DNA of 64,000 bases, taken from assembly GCA_006503475.1 (NCBI GenBank), contig RSEH01000049.1, positions 35,004-99,003 on the forward strand, written 5' to 3'. Under the pieces are notes generated by a model. It made no database searches. It was not told the DNA's origin and saw only the letters and a list, made by a program, of their open reading frames with translations. The position numbers and the translations under genes are program-made. This document shows positions 29,444 to 39,275 of this stretch, piece by piece. Within the stretch, counting starts at the first letter, position 1, and each line of letters begins with the position of its first letter. This DNA comes from Stentor roeselii (Eukaryota; Ciliophora; Heterotrichea; Heterotrichida; Stentoridae).

Positions 29444-30019
29444 ATGTCTAGTTCGCCAGTACTCAAAAACCTCGAAGATGCCTACAAAGCAATTCTCTCA
29501 TCATTACCATTAACAGAAGAAGGAATTTCCAGAACTCCCCTAAGAGCAGCCAAAGCGTTACTAGACTTAACAAAAGGTTACTCAGAGTCCTTAGAAGAAG
29601 TAATCGGCCACGGAGTTTTCCCTTATTCAGGTTCCGGCATAGTGCACGTAAAAGGACTAGAAATTTGTTCCCTTTGCGAGCATCACCTGCTTCCATTTAT
29701 CGGCTCCTGCTCAATCACTTACATTCCAGACAAGAAAATATTAGGCCTAAGTAAATTGAAACGAATCGCGAACATCTACGCGCGAAGACTTCAAGTCCAA
29801 GAAAGACTCACAGACCAAATCGCAGACGCCATTGAAAAGTCAGTCCAGCCGAAAGGAGTGCTTGTCGTTGTAAGGAGCACTCATATGTGCATGAAAATGA
29901 GAGGCGTCACTGAGTCAGACTCGGAGACTACAACTGTTGCGAGTCGTGGACAGTTCAACAAAGATGAAAATTTGAAGCTTCAGTATTACAATGATTCAAA
30001 CTCTAGACCGAAGATTTAA
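29444..30019 (+). CDS. GCH1: GTP cyclohydrolase I
   Basis: 191 aa, the catalytic core without a long N-terminal extension. Zinc ligands are visible: Cys78 and His81 in SLCEHHLLPF, and Cys149 in THMCMKMRGV. GLSKLKRIANIYARRLQVQE and QPKGVLVVV are family signatures, and the region following RGV contains the conserved Ser/Thr-rich turn. The enzyme converts GTP to dihydroneopterin triphosphate, the first step of tetrahydrobiopterin (or folate) synthesis, as a cytosolic decamer. The ATG follows GATAATAA. It converges on the coiled-coil gene at 30052, 32 bp away. Confidence 0.95.
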   Translation: MSSSPVLKNLEDAYKAILSSLPLTEEGISRTPLRAAKALLDLTKGYSESLEEVIGHGVFPYSGSGIVHVKGLEICSLCEHHLLPFIGSCSITYIPDKKILGLSKLKRIANIYARRLQVQERLTDQIADAIEKSVQPKGVLVVVRSTHMCMKMRGVTESDSETTTVASRGQFNKDENLKLQYYNDSNSRPKI

Positions 30020-30051
30020 ATTAGATAAGGACTGTAAAGAATTGTGATACA

Positions 30052-30897
30052 TTAATGGAGGTTTGGAGATGGAATAGGACTTTGGATCATTGAACTGGAT
30101 ATTGAGGTGAAGTAGGACTTGTCGATGAATCTTTCGGATTTTAAATGGGATTGACAGGAGATTATCTCGGATTTTATCTTTTCGATTCGGATTCGAAGGA
30201 TTTCTTCGTTTTCTTCGATTTCTTTCTTGATGAATGGACTACTTACTAGACTTAACACCCACTCTTCACAACTCGCGAATTCACAGAGGTACTGGTTTAG
30301 CTTTGTTAAAGCATTTTGGAATAAACTGTAGTTTTCTTCTTTTTCTCGGAAAAGGGTTAAAATCTTCTGCTCCAGTTCTTCTTGAAGATGGTTTTTTTCG
30401 AAAGTTTTCAGTTTTTTATTAGTTTTTTCGAGTTCTTCATTGAGAAAAGTGTTTTTTTCTAGGATTTCGATGTTGAGTTTTTCGATTTTTTCATAAATAT
30501 TCTGAAGTTTTACTAGTTTTTGCTTGGTTTCTTGTAAAGATTGATGGGTTTCGAGGAGTTGCTTCTTTAGGTCTTTGTTTTCTTGTTTTAGTTCTGAGAT
30601 TTCGTCTTGGTCTCGAAGGCGAATGACTTCTCTTAGGTTCCGGACAGTTTTTAGGAAAACGTCTGCGCTTTGAGCGCTTTCTCTTTTTGCGATTGGACTT
30701 CGGACCACTTGGGGAATCCCTTCTTCACCGATGCTGTCGAGTTCTACGTATTCTTCTTTGTGTACTTTGTGGATTACTGGTTTTGAAAAATTATCAAATG
30801 ATGCTTTTCGCTTGTTTATGGTTTTTGAAGCGCTTTTGGATTTTGGAATGCTTCTGCTTTTGCAGTCCTTGGTGAGGGTTTTGGGTGTTTTTAGCAT
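30052..30897 (-). CDS. Coiled-coil protein, 281 aa
   Basis: I chose ATG 30897 (MLKTPKTLTKDCKS). The frame runs 43 codons further upstream, but those codons would overlap the start of the CDPK gene. Residues 1-60 are basic and Ser/Lys-rich; about 80-190 form a strong coiled coil (Glu, Lys, Leu, Gln heptads); the rest is helical and ends in a Ser/Pro-rich tail. No known family. It shares a 7-bp divergent spacer with the CDPK gene. Confidence 0.7.
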   Translation of the reverse strand: MLKTPKTLTKDCKSRSIPKSKSASKTINKRKASFDNFSKPVIHKVHKEEYVELDSIGEEGIPQVVRSPIAKRESAQSADVFLKTVRNLREVIRLRDQDEISELKQENKDLKKQLLETHQSLQETKQKLVKLQNIYEKIEKLNIEILEKNTFLNEELEKTNKKLKTFEKNHLQEELEQKILTLFREKEENYSLFQNALTKLNQYLCEFASCEEWVLSLVSSPFIKKEIEENEEILRIRIEKIKSEIISCQSHLKSERFIDKSYFTSISSSMIQSPIPSPNLH

Positions 30898-30904
30898 AAT
30901 AATT
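30898..30904. promoter_or_regulatory. 7-bp spacer between divergent start codons
   Basis: The complete spacer is AATAATT, so the two start codons read CAT-AATAATT-ATG. Together with the flanking codons it forms TAATAATTAT on the + strand. There is no room for a conventional promoter or 5' leader outside coding sequence. Confidence 0.6.
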
Positions 30905-32368
30905 ATGGGCTGCGTTAGTTCAAAAAAGAAAGTCGATATAGAAGGTAAAAAAAAAGGTGGCAAAGACGTGGTAAACATCTCAGCAAGTGCATTTCTCAGT
31001 AAAACCAAAGGCAAACTCTCCAACAATTACACGATAATAAAAAAGCTAGGATCCGGTGCTTTCGCCGATGTTCAGTTATGCCTCTTCAAGCCTTTAAACC
31101 AACAACGAGCAGTGAAAATGATTCACAAGGCAGGTCTACATCAGCAGCAAATGGACCAGGACTACATGTTAAAAGAAATTTCAATTCTGACATCGCTGGA
31201 CCATCCAAATATCCTTAAATGTTACGAAATATTCGAAGACAACTGGAAGTTCTACGTCGCGATGGACTACTGCGCAGGGGGTGAACTATTCGACAAGATA
31301 ATCCAAATGAAAAAATTTAACGAGTTGCAGGCCGCTGAGATAATTTTTCAGGTTTTATCAGCAATTGCTTATTGTCATTCGAAAGGCGTCACTCATCGCG
31401 ACTTGAAACCGGAAAATATTTTACTTGAGGATAAAGAAGGAGGACTTAGTTTAAAAGTTGCGGATTTTGGAAGCTCTTCGTTTATTGACTCGAAAAGAAA
31501 ACTTAGTGGATGCTTTGGATCGGCTTATTATGTTGCGCCTGAGGTTTTGCAGGGACAGTATAATGAAAAATGTGATATTTGGTCGGTTGGAGTTATTATG
31601 TATATACTGTTGACGGGGAAACCTCCTTATAAAGGCTCGGACGAGCGAGTAATCATGGACCAGGTAAAAAACACTCCTCTTCAAGTAGAAGGAGGCCAGT
31701 TCAACTTCCTAAGCCGAGACTCAATAAACCTACTTCAAAGTCTCCTAATCGTTGACCCAAGTTCTAGAATATCCGCAAGAGACGCTTTAAACCACCCATG
31801 GATCCAAAGTTTCCGCCAAAGAAAAGAATGTCCAGACCTAAGCAACGCGCTTCAAGAATTATCAACATTTTCGAGTTCAGTAAAGTTAAAAAACGCAGTC
31901 CACTTATTCCTAGCCTCCCAAGCAATAAGCCACGAAGAACTAAAAGTTTTAAAAGAAGAGTTCATCAACCTAGACAAAAACGGTGACGGAAAAATAAGCA
32001 AAAGTGAACTAATCGAGCAATACCGAAAAACAATGGACAAGGACGAAGCAAATGAAATAGTCACAAAAATCATGAAAGAAGTCGACTCGAACCACAGCGG
32101 GGACATTGACTACACTGAATTCTTAGCAGCTTGTATGAACACTTCTAATTTTAATTCAAGGACTTCACTTGAAACAGCTTTTCAGATGTTTGATAAAGAT
32201 GGAAGTGGAGACATCACAATTGATGAGATTCGCGCTGTGCTGGGCTCGAAACAAATTCTTGATACTTCGGTTTGGAATGAAATTCTTGCTGAAGTCGACC
32301 AGAATGGAGACGGGGTCATTGACTTGAAAGAGTTCATCGTTTTAATGACTCGGAAGTTCACTAGTTAG
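30905..32368 (+). CDS. Calcium-dependent protein kinase (CDPK)
   Basis: 487 aa. The N-terminus MGCVSSKKK fits N-myristoylation on Gly2 plus palmitoylation on Cys3, so membrane anchoring is likely. Kinase domain about 42-300: GSGAFADV, Lys71, HRDLKPEN (Asp166), DFG (Asp187) and APEV. Then a junction helix and four canonical EF-hands: DKNGDGKISKSE, DSNHSGDIDYTE, DKDGSGDITIDE and DQNGDGVIDLKE, all with the acidic residue at position 12. This is the plant/alveolate CDPK layout; calcium binding relieves autoinhibition. The ATG lies 7 bp from the divergent coiled-coil gene; the longer upstream frame is not used. Confidence 0.95.
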   Translation: MGCVSSKKKVDIEGKKKGGKDVVNISASAFLSKTKGKLSNNYTIIKKLGSGAFADVQLCLFKPLNQQRAVKMIHKAGLHQQQMDQDYMLKEISILTSLDHPNILKCYEIFEDNWKFYVAMDYCAGGELFDKIIQMKKFNELQAAEIIFQVLSAIAYCHSKGVTHRDLKPENILLEDKEGGLSLKVADFGSSSFIDSKRKLSGCFGSAYYVAPEVLQGQYNEKCDIWSVGVIMYILLTGKPPYKGSDERVIMDQVKNTPLQVEGGQFNFLSRDSINLLQSLLIVDPSSRISARDALNHPWIQSFRQRKECPDLSNALQELSTFSSSVKLKNAVHLFLASQAISHEELKVLKEEFINLDKNGDGKISKSELIEQYRKTMDKDEANEIVTKIMKEVDSNHSGDIDYTEFLAACMNTSNFNSRTSLETAFQMFDKDGSGDITIDEIRAVLGSKQILDTSVWNEILAEVDQNGDGVIDLKEFIVLMTRKFTS

Positions 32369-32426
32369 ATATTAACATACTCCAGCATAATTCATCTAAT
32401 AGTCTCAATATTTTTACTTATAATTC

Positions 32427-34775
32427 ATGGAAATACTAGAATTGAAACTCTTGCAAAATCGAGAAAATATCCAACAAAAAATAGAAAACATTGAAAAAGA
32501 AGGAAGTTATTTACAAGAACAGTCAAAAGCTCTGGAACTTTCTGATCTTCTCAACTCCATGGCGATTATTCTCATCGGTGATGAAAAGATTCAGGAGTCG
32601 TTAGAACTGCTGAGAAGAGCTGAAACACTTTCACATAACTCGACGCGTCATAAGTCAGCAAGTTTCAACACAATTGCGACTTTTTACAGAAGGCAAGGAA
32701 AAATCATCACTTCACTTAAATACATTGAAAGAAGTATCAGTGTTCATCCTTCTGGCTCTGCTTATTTGAACCTTTGTTCTATTCTCAACATTCAAGGGAA
32801 ATTTGAAAAGTCTTTAGAAATCGCGATGCACACCATTATCTTCGTTCAAGACGAAATCATTGAAGAAAACTCTGACTTTCAAAGGGTTTCTTCTGAAAAC
32901 TCTGAAATCTTAGCTGTTGCTTTTTATAATCTTGCTGTTCAACTTGAGTACCTTAAGAGAACTGATGAAGCGGCTTCTTATTATCGAAAAGCTGTCGAGT
33001 TTTCTTCTAAGTACCTTGCTGAAAACAACTGTATTCGTGAAATTCTTAAACAAATTTATGAGAAAGTCGTCGCTGGACAGTCTAAAATGATGGAAATTCG
33101 GAATAAAACTGAAGGGAAAAGTACTCAGGTTGGTCAAAATGCGCATGCACAGCATGCGCCGAATATTAAAAAAAGAGTTATTATTAAAAATAACAGAAGT
33201 AAGTCACCTGCACCTAAATCGCCTCTTGCTGCAAAGGAGCCGAGTGAGAAAAAACTTAATCGAAATCCGACAAGTCATCGAAAATTCGTGAAAGTTGGAA
33301 TTACTAAAGCGAAATTCATGGAAAATTATGCAGCTGTCAGTGCAAAGGGAGATGAAAGTGAAGAAAATTGTAAAAGTACTTCTCGTTCTATGAAATTTGA
33401 GAAAAATCACAGCGAAATTTCGTTTAAAAGTAAAATTGAAGGAGATGGGTTTAAGAAAAAAGAAGCTCCTAAGGCGGAAAAAGGGAAAAAAGTGATGAAA
33501 TTTCAAAGAGTTCTTAGTGAAAAGATCAAAAAAGATGAAGATCTTGGCAAGGCTGGAAAGGAAAAAACGGATGAAGAGGGCAAGAAACCTTTGGTTATAC
33601 CTACACCGTCGATTCATTCTGTTGAACCTACTGAAGTTGTGCAAAATGAAAGGAAAAAAGAACTGGAGGTTCTTTCGAGGGAAAATAGCTTTGGAAATAT
33701 CAGTGAAAATGAAGAATTTCAACCAAAAACTGATTTTTTTAATGGTCCAAATTTGTCACCGGTTCCTAAGAACTACTCTGTTGATATGGAAAAGTTCTTG
33801 ATTGCCACTGGAGAAAACTTCAATGAAATAGACTTGAATGATGAAGAAAAGAAAAATCAGTCTATTATCGATGCTTCAATCAAAAGTGACTCTCATAAAA
33901 ATTCATCATATCACAGCATGATAAGTGTAAAGGAAGAGAATTTTATAAAAAATGATTCAATCAAAAGTGAATCTCGTAAAAGTGCTTCTAATCATAGCTT
34001 GGTGAGTATAAAAGAAGAAAAAAAGTCAATCAAAAATGATTCAATCAAAAGTGAATCTCGTAAAAATTCCTCAAATCATAGTTTAAACAGTGAAAAGCTA
34101 CTAAAAAATGAATCCAGCCTAAAAAGCCACCTTGAAATTTCTAGTCCTCAAGAAACCAGTCGAGAAAAAAACGAATCAGTTGAAGAAAACATTGAAAAAG
34201 CTTCACATTCTGAAAAAAGTTTAGTGGAAGAAAAATATCTTGATGAAGATTCTGAAAGTGAAAAATTTAGTCGTCGAAGTAGAAGAAGTTCAAATGAAAG
34301 ACCAAAAAAAGGAGCATCTAATGAAAGGCTTAGCTTTTCTAGTCACAATGAAGATAATCAGGACCAAAGTATTGAACTTCCTGTAAAAAATGACAAGAAG
34401 ACAGAAGAAGAACTATTTACCCCTGAAGAAAAAATGCATAGAAAAAATTCTAACAGTTTAGAAGAAGAGGATGAAAAAGTTTCTAACAAAAAAAGTAAGA
34501 AAAATCAAGAAAAAGTGGAAAAATTAAATGAAAAAAATAGCGAAAGTGAACAATCCGACATGGAAATTGAAAAATTCAACAAGGGAGATATCTTAAATGA
34601 TTCAGATGAAGATTTCGAAAAAAACAGCGAAAAAGATATGCTTCAAATGACCGCTGAAAGATCCATGAGATTCGTAGTAAGATCAACAAAAAGCAACAAA
34701 GACTCATTCTTCGACTCTTTCCATCTGCCAAAAAAAGTAAACAACTCTCACGCCCACCTTACCAATCATCTCTAA
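32427..34775 (+). CDS. TPR protein with long charged repeat tail, 782 aa
   Basis: Residues about 35-215 form tetratricopeptide-like helix pairs (ESLELLRRAETLSH, SLKYIERSISVHPSG, AAFYNLA-type VAFYNLAVQLEYLKRTDEAA). From 225 on it is low-complexity: Lys, Glu and Ser dominate, with an internal repeat at about 484-560. It resembles TPR scaffold proteins of cilia and flagella in general, but no orthologue is recognised. CTTATAATTC precedes the ATG. The 3' end faces the FHA gene, 25 bp away. Confidence 0.7.
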   Translation: MEILELKLLQNRENIQQKIENIEKEGSYLQEQSKALELSDLLNSMAIILIGDEKIQESLELLRRAETLSHNSTRHKSASFNTIATFYRRQGKIITSLKYIERSISVHPSGSAYLNLCSILNIQGKFEKSLEIAMHTIIFVQDEIIEENSDFQRVSSENSEILAVAFYNLAVQLEYLKRTDEAASYYRKAVEFSSKYLAENNCIREILKQIYEKVVAGQSKMMEIRNKTEGKSTQVGQNAHAQHAPNIKKRVIIKNNRSKSPAPKSPLAAKEPSEKKLNRNPTSHRKFVKVGITKAKFMENYAAVSAKGDESEENCKSTSRSMKFEKNHSEISFKSKIEGDGFKKKEAPKAEKGKKVMKFQRVLSEKIKKDEDLGKAGKEKTDEEGKKPLVIPTPSIHSVEPTEVVQNERKKELEVLSRENSFGNISENEEFQPKTDFFNGPNLSPVPKNYSVDMEKFLIATGENFNEIDLNDEEKKNQSIIDASIKSDSHKNSSYHSMISVKEENFIKNDSIKSESRKSASNHSLVSIKEEKKSIKNDSIKSESRKNSSNHSLNSEKLLKNESSLKSHLEISSPQETSREKNESVEENIEKASHSEKSLVEEKYLDEDSESEKFSRRSRRSSNERPKKGASNERLSFSSHNEDNQDQSIELPVKNDKKTEEELFTPEEKMHRKNSNSLEEEDEKVSNKKSKKNQEKVEKLNEKNSESEQSDMEIEKFNKGDILNDSDEDFEKNSEKDMLQMTAERSMRFVVRSTKSNKDSFFDSFHLPKKVNNSHAHLTNHL
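33876..34098 (+). repeat. Three imperfect tandem repeats within a coding region
   Basis: Copies begin at 33876, 33957 and 34041 (spacing 81 and 84 bp). Each encodes a Ser-Ile-Lys-Ser-(Asp/Glu)-Ser-(His/Arg)-Lys unit followed by Ser/Asn and His-Ser-(Met/Leu), then a Lys-Glu-Glu linker. The last copy is shortened. DNA identity between copies 2 and 3 is high, so the expansion is recent. Confidence 0.8.
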
Positions 34776-34800
34776 CTGTTAATCTATCTAACACCCAAAT

Positions 34801-35100
34801 TTAAGAAGGTAACAAAAAATAAAAACAACTTTTCCCAATCTTCACAGGAGACTTATTAAAAAGTAATGCAATTTCTCCAGTTTTCAAAAGCCTTCTATTA
34901 CAAATAATAGAATTCCTTCCAACATTCCTTAAACAAAAACCTTTTCCATCCCAGAAAATTTCAGCTTGAACTCTAGAAATACTCAAATCATTTCCAAGAT
35001 CAACAAATTCAGGTCCAACCCCTTCTCTTCCAAGAGTAACTTTCAAGGTCCTAACAAAATACTTAAAATGAGTCCCAACGATCTTCGCAAAAGCTTCCAT
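34801..35100 (-). CDS. Minimal FHA-domain protein, 99 aa
   Basis: The whole protein is one forkhead-associated domain. It opens with AFAKIVGTHFKYFVRTLKVTLGR, has the phosphothreonine-pocket ISRVQAEI (Ser-Arg), then NVGRNSIICNRRLL (Asn of the turn), and ends in FYFLLPS. Both ends resemble the plant FHA2/yeast Fhl1-type FHA domain. FHA domains bind phosphothreonine peptides. There is no other domain, so it would be an adaptor. GGATAATGG holds the start. A 25-codon ORF just upstream (35211-35134, minus) cannot be joined by a 15-nt intron. Confidence 0.8.
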   Translation of the reverse strand: MEAFAKIVGTHFKYFVRTLKVTLGREGVGPEFVDLGNDLSISRVQAEIFWDGKGFCLRNVGRNSIICNRRLLKTGEIALLFNKSPVKIGKSCFYFLLPS

Positions 35101-35214
35101 TATCCCTAAACCATTTAACCTAATCCTTAATAATCACCTAATAATATTCTTCGGTAGCTTTTCCACAACTTTTTCAAACTTCTCAGAAGAAAACCTTGGA
35201 ACACTAAACATCTC

Positions 35215-37245
35215 TTACTTGACATTCAAAACATTGACCTGTTTTTTATCAGCAACAGCAAGAATTAAACTGTGTTTACTCGATTCAGGAATAACCCAAT
35301 CAACTGCTTCCCAGTTATTAACTTGAATTTTTATCTTGCAAATAGGCCCATTAGTAAGTTTTTTCAAGTCCCAAACAGAAAGGACCTGATCTTTATCTAT
35401 TGTGAAAAAACCACATCGCCCTGAAGCGTCCCAAGCGACTTTAACGACTCCTGCAACTGAATCGATCCAATTCGCGATTGCATCTGAGAAGTTTTTATCG
35501 TACAAACTTAAAGTCCCACAAGAGGAGCCTGTTAAAAAATACTGAAAATTCCCGCTTTTTGCGAAGGAAATTGAAGTTATATCTGTTGAAGTCTTCTCGA
35601 AAATACTGGGAAATGTGTCCATTCCGAAGCGGCTGCCGTAGTTTAAAGAGTTGGGAGAGGCGAAGAGAAATCTTTGACCGTCACTGAAGTCAAGTGCCAA
35701 GGCGCTGCATGCTGAGGTCTTGTTTTTTGGGAATAACTCGCGAATTGATGTTCGGTGAGTTTTTACTAGTTTTACTCGTCCTCCAATTCGAAGGCCGAAA
35801 TCCATTTCTTCGATTTCTGCTGAAACCATCTCGATTATGCTCCATGTTACTAGGTTACCTTCTGAATCGCTGACTAGGATTGAAAAGTTTTCACCTTTTC
35901 CTGCTGGAATTTCAATGATTTTTTGGATTTTTCCTTCGTGGGTGTAAATTTCGATGGAATCTGTGGAGTATGTAGGAGATCGCAATGAAATTTTCTTTTT
36001 GTCATCTAGTTGAATCAACCTATGAGAAGACCCAGGTTCACGAATATCCCAAAGCTCGAGGGAGCCGATTGAATTACCTGCCAACACAATATGTTCTTTA
36101 GAGGAACTAATGCATATAGATGTGATTTCATTAGCTGAATGAAGGAAACGGTTAGGCTTTGATGGGTTTAAAATATCCCAGATCACTAGTAGGCTACCCG
36201 ATTCACCTAGGTTATATTGCGCGCATAGATAATTCTTTTTAGTAGGGAAAAACTGCAGATCTTTTAACTCAAATGGAGATCCTGGGAACTTTGAGATCAA
36301 ATAGTCTAAACTTGGAAGGGCTGTTGATGATAGGATTTCTCCTGCCGTTCCTTCTGACTTTTTTACGTTAACTTTGCTTGGCTTGTCTTCTAAGTTCTCT
36401 TCTAGAAGAATTTCCAGCATAGGACCGACTTTTGATAGAAATTTGTTTATTGATGAATTTTGGGCTGACAGGTCGCCAGTTCCCAGATCTCCAGGCCACT
36501 GACTAGCGACATCCTTTTTCGCGATATCAACACACTGGACATCGCGATCAACTCTATCCTCATTATACTGACTCCCAGAGTTCTTAAACTCACCTTGCTG
36601 GACTTTTCCAGTAAAATCATCATAATCAGTAAGCGGGAGTAATTCAAAAATACTAAAGCTTTCCTTTTCAAGTTTAACAATTTCCATCAAATCCTTCGTG
36701 CGTTTTTGCTGTTTCGCAATAGTTTTGCTATCAACATTCTCAGTCTGTGGCCTGACAGAAAAGTGAACACTAGACTCAAGTGACAATTCTTCTTCCCTCT
36801 TCAAAGCTGCAGCGTTTTCCTTTTCCAAGTCTCTTTTCAATGTTTCCAAAGAATATTCCGGTGCCTCCGCCCCTCGAAACTTAGACCCAGGCCTTTTAGG
36901 TGGCGGTTGAGGAGGTTCTTCTACGAATTCTTCGAAGTCTTCTTCATAGATTTCATCATCATCTTGAGGTTTTTTATTAGAAGGTTTTTCTACTTTTTTT
37001 TCCTTTTCTGGTTCAGGTTTGGGTCGAGAGACAAGCGGAGAAGGTTCTTTGATGTCACCGAATTTCATCATTTTTTTCACTGGAGCAGATGCGATAGGGT
37101 CTGGCTGGACTTCAGAGGCTTTTACGAGAGGTTTGGATTTTTTTGTCTTGGTGATCGCGTCGAACTCTTTTTTTAGGAACTCGTCCATGTCGTTTAACTT
37201 TCTGACTACTTTCTAAGTGAAAAGTACCTTGCCTCGTTTTGACAT
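35215..37245 (-). CDS. DYNC2I1: Dynein-2 intermediate chain WDR60, two exons
   Basis: Exon 1 (37245-37228, six codons MSKRGK) joins 37212-35215 across a 15-nt intron, giving 671 aa. The N-terminal 260 residues are charged, with an acidic EIYEEDFEEF patch like the WDR60 N-terminus. Then come SIFELLPLTDYDDF and QYNEDRVDRDVQC-x6-KDV-x-SQWPG, which closely match the WDR60-specific segment before its propeller. WD repeats follow (about 310-671): SLLVIWDI, SLELWDIREPG, GGRVKLVKTH, VLSVWDL. WDR60 pairs with WDR34 in the dynein-2 motor for retrograde intraflagellar transport, as expected in a ciliate. TTAATAATAATG marks the start. Confidence 0.88.
37213..37227 (-). other. 15-nt intron in the WDR60 gene
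   Basis: On the minus strand: GTACTTTTCACTTAG. Removal joins ATG...GGCAAG to AAAGTAGTC in frame and links the start motif TTAATAATAATG to the main frame. A at position 10, acceptor TAG. Confidence 0.85.
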
Positions 37246-37348
37246 TATTATTAAGTGGAAGGTAGAGATGAAGGATTTGAGGAAGATTTGAAGGGATTTG
37301 GGAGTTTTTATTGGAAGTTATGATTATTTATTTATACAGTTAAATTTA

Positions 37349-37891
37349 TTATCCTTTACTTCTTTGGCGCAGGTGAGAATAGACTTTGGCCTTTGTAGGT
37401 ATAGGAGTAGCATTTTTTATTTTAATTGCTTTCATGTCTCTTGGAATCACGAACTGAGGAATGGAAACTTCGATGTCTTCCTCTTCACTGTCACTAATTT
37501 TCACACTTTCAATGAAGTTCTTCCTGAACTTCTTTAAATAAGGCAGCCTGTCGACTTTAGAAACAGATCTTTTCGGTTTTCTTATAAACTTGGCTTCCTG
37601 TTCTATGAGTTGCTTGATGACCTTGCGATGAAGCATGATACTTTCATGAAGTTTTGTCGTTTTTTCTTTAACAGTTCTTAAAACTTCTCTTTGCTTGTTT
37701 TTATTGTATTCTTCTATGAGCCGTTCTTGTAAATCATTGAGTTTTTTTGAGTTTTCTTGGAACTTTAAAAAGTTTTCTTGTTTGTTTCGGACCAGCTGGT
37801 CTTTGATTTTTTTTTTTGCAGATCTTTCATCTTCAGCTGATATGAACTTCTGCAAAATGACCTTTTCTCGAGTGCTGACAATGTCGTCCAT
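37349..37891 (-). CDS. Hypothetical helical protein, 180 aa
   Basis: A basic coiled coil occupies about residues 10-105 (Lys, Glu, Gln and Leu rich). It is followed by a Lys/Arg-rich patch, a short acidic segment (SDSEEEDIEV) and a basic C-terminus. No family recognised. CTATAAAGGTAAATG marks the start; the gene is divergent from the kinase at 38022. Confidence 0.65.
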   Translation of the reverse strand: MDDIVSTREKVILQKFISAEDERSAKKKIKDQLVRNKQENFLKFQENSKKLNDLQERLIEEYNKNKQREVLRTVKEKTTKLHESIMLHRKVIKQLIEQEAKFIRKPKRSVSKVDRLPYLKKFRKNFIESVKISDSEEEDIEVSIPQFVIPRDMKAIKIKNATPIPTKAKVYSHLRQRSKG

Positions 37892-38021
37892 TTACCTTTA
37901 TAGCAAATGTGCGTGAAAGAAATGATTAAAGGCTTTTGGATGATTGAAAGGATTGAATAGTTCTTTATAGACTCTTATTGTTTATTTGAGTAGAATCTTA
38001 AAATCAATTTATTTATAATCG

Positions 38022-39233
38022 ATGAAAGAAAAGTTCATAAACGAAGTTGGCCATCATTTCATCATCCTATCTGACCTTGGCAAAGGCGCCTTTGGGAAGG
38101 TCTACGAATGTATCAATATTCACACACATAAGACAGTCGCTTTGAAAATAATTCGAAAGTACAAATTAACTCAAAAACAGCTGTCTTTTGCTGAACAAGA
38201 AGCTAGAATACTTCAAAAGCTGAACCATTCCAATATTGTCAAACTCTTCGCATTGTATCATACTGAGTCCTTTCTCATTATTGAGATGGAGTACTTAAGA
38301 GAAAAATCTCTCGCCCATCTCCTAACCCACAAGCGTCCAACAGAAGAAGAATCATCCCAAATAATGCGAGGAATTTTCCAAGCAGTAAGTTATCTCCATA
38401 AGTCTCATGTGATTCATCGAGATCTAAAGCCAGACAACATAATATTCGCTTCAAAGGACCTGAATTCGCTAAAACTAGCAGATTTCGGTTTAAGCACCGA
38501 ATTCGAGTTAGGTCAAAGACTAGAGTCTCAAGTGGGTACCTTGATTTACATGGCTCCAGAGCTGTTGACAGCTCGTAAATACACAGAAACTGCTGATATC
38601 TGGAGTTGCGGCATCATTCTTTACAACCTTCTCTGCGGCAGGCATCCTTTATACCGCCCTGGGGACAACTACCAAACATTTACTAAAAAACTTGAAAACA
38701 TTCAGTGGACTGTCCCTTCAGAAGTCTCTTCCTTGGCAAAAGACCTGTTTTTCCGATGTGTAAAGCAAAATCCCATCGAAAGGTACAGTGCAAGTCTGGC
38801 ACTTAACCATCCTTGGGTGACCAGAGCGGAAGGAAAGATCCCAATCACTCATATCGAGGAGATACGCATTCACCAGGACCGACTCAAGATGAAAGTGATT
38901 TGTTTAGCTGCCCTTTGTCTCGCATCTCTTCAAAAAAAAAGAAAAGAACTGCAAAAAGTCAGTCTTCGCATCCAGCCCACATCAAAAACATCGAAAACCT
39001 CAAAAACAACGACCAGGTCTCAAGGCAAGCTGCTCAGTATCGACACTCCTTTAAAAATCACACGAAAACGCTCTCAAGGCAAAATGAGTAACGAAGGTCT
39101 CAGTTTAATGACAGTCAAAAGTCCTTCAGGATCAACTAAAAATTTACCTAATACTCAAAGGAGAGGTTTTAATAGTAAAATTAAACTTTCTCCTCTGCCT
39201 GTGAAGCAGATGCCAAAAAGTGCGGACAGGTGA
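38022..39233 (+). CDS. CAMK-like protein kinase, 403 aa
   Basis: Kinase domain about 12-267: GKGAFGKV glycine loop, Lys42, HRDLKPDN (Asp134), DFG (Asp154), a T-loop ending MAPELL, and DIWSCGIILYNLLCGRHPL. Sequence features (LNHSNIVKL, SLALNHPW near the end) fit the CAMK group. The C-terminal 135 residues hold a helical basic segment that could bind calmodulin (KMKVICLAALCLASLQKKRK) and a Ser/Thr/Lys-rich tail with a small SKTSKTSKT repeat. No EF-hands, so it is not a CDPK. TTTATAATCG lies directly before the ATG. The stop is TGA. Confidence 0.9.
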   Translation: MKEKFINEVGHHFIILSDLGKGAFGKVYECINIHTHKTVALKIIRKYKLTQKQLSFAEQEARILQKLNHSNIVKLFALYHTESFLIIEMEYLREKSLAHLLTHKRPTEEESSQIMRGIFQAVSYLHKSHVIHRDLKPDNIIFASKDLNSLKLADFGLSTEFELGQRLESQVGTLIYMAPELLTARKYTETADIWSCGIILYNLLCGRHPLYRPGDNYQTFTKKLENIQWTVPSEVSSLAKDLFFRCVKQNPIERYSASLALNHPWVTRAEGKIPITHIEEIRIHQDRLKMKVICLAALCLASLQKKRKELQKVSLRIQPTSKTSKTSKTTTRSQGKLLSIDTPLKITRKRSQGKMSNEGLSLMTVKSPSGSTKNLPNTQRRGFNSKIKLSPLPVKQMPKSADR

Positions 39234-39275
39234 AAATGTACTTTAATTGATTTAATAAGTGTCCCCTTTATAATC

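Noticed and set aside
30731-30904. 58-codon extension of the CDPK gene
   Set aside because: It lies antisense over the divergent coiled-coil gene, and MGCVSS at 30905 is a typical acylated CDPK start.
35134-35211. 25-codon minus-strand ORF upstream of the FHA gene
   Set aside because: It would need a 12- or 18-nt intron to join the FHA frame, neither seen elsewhere; on its own it has no support.
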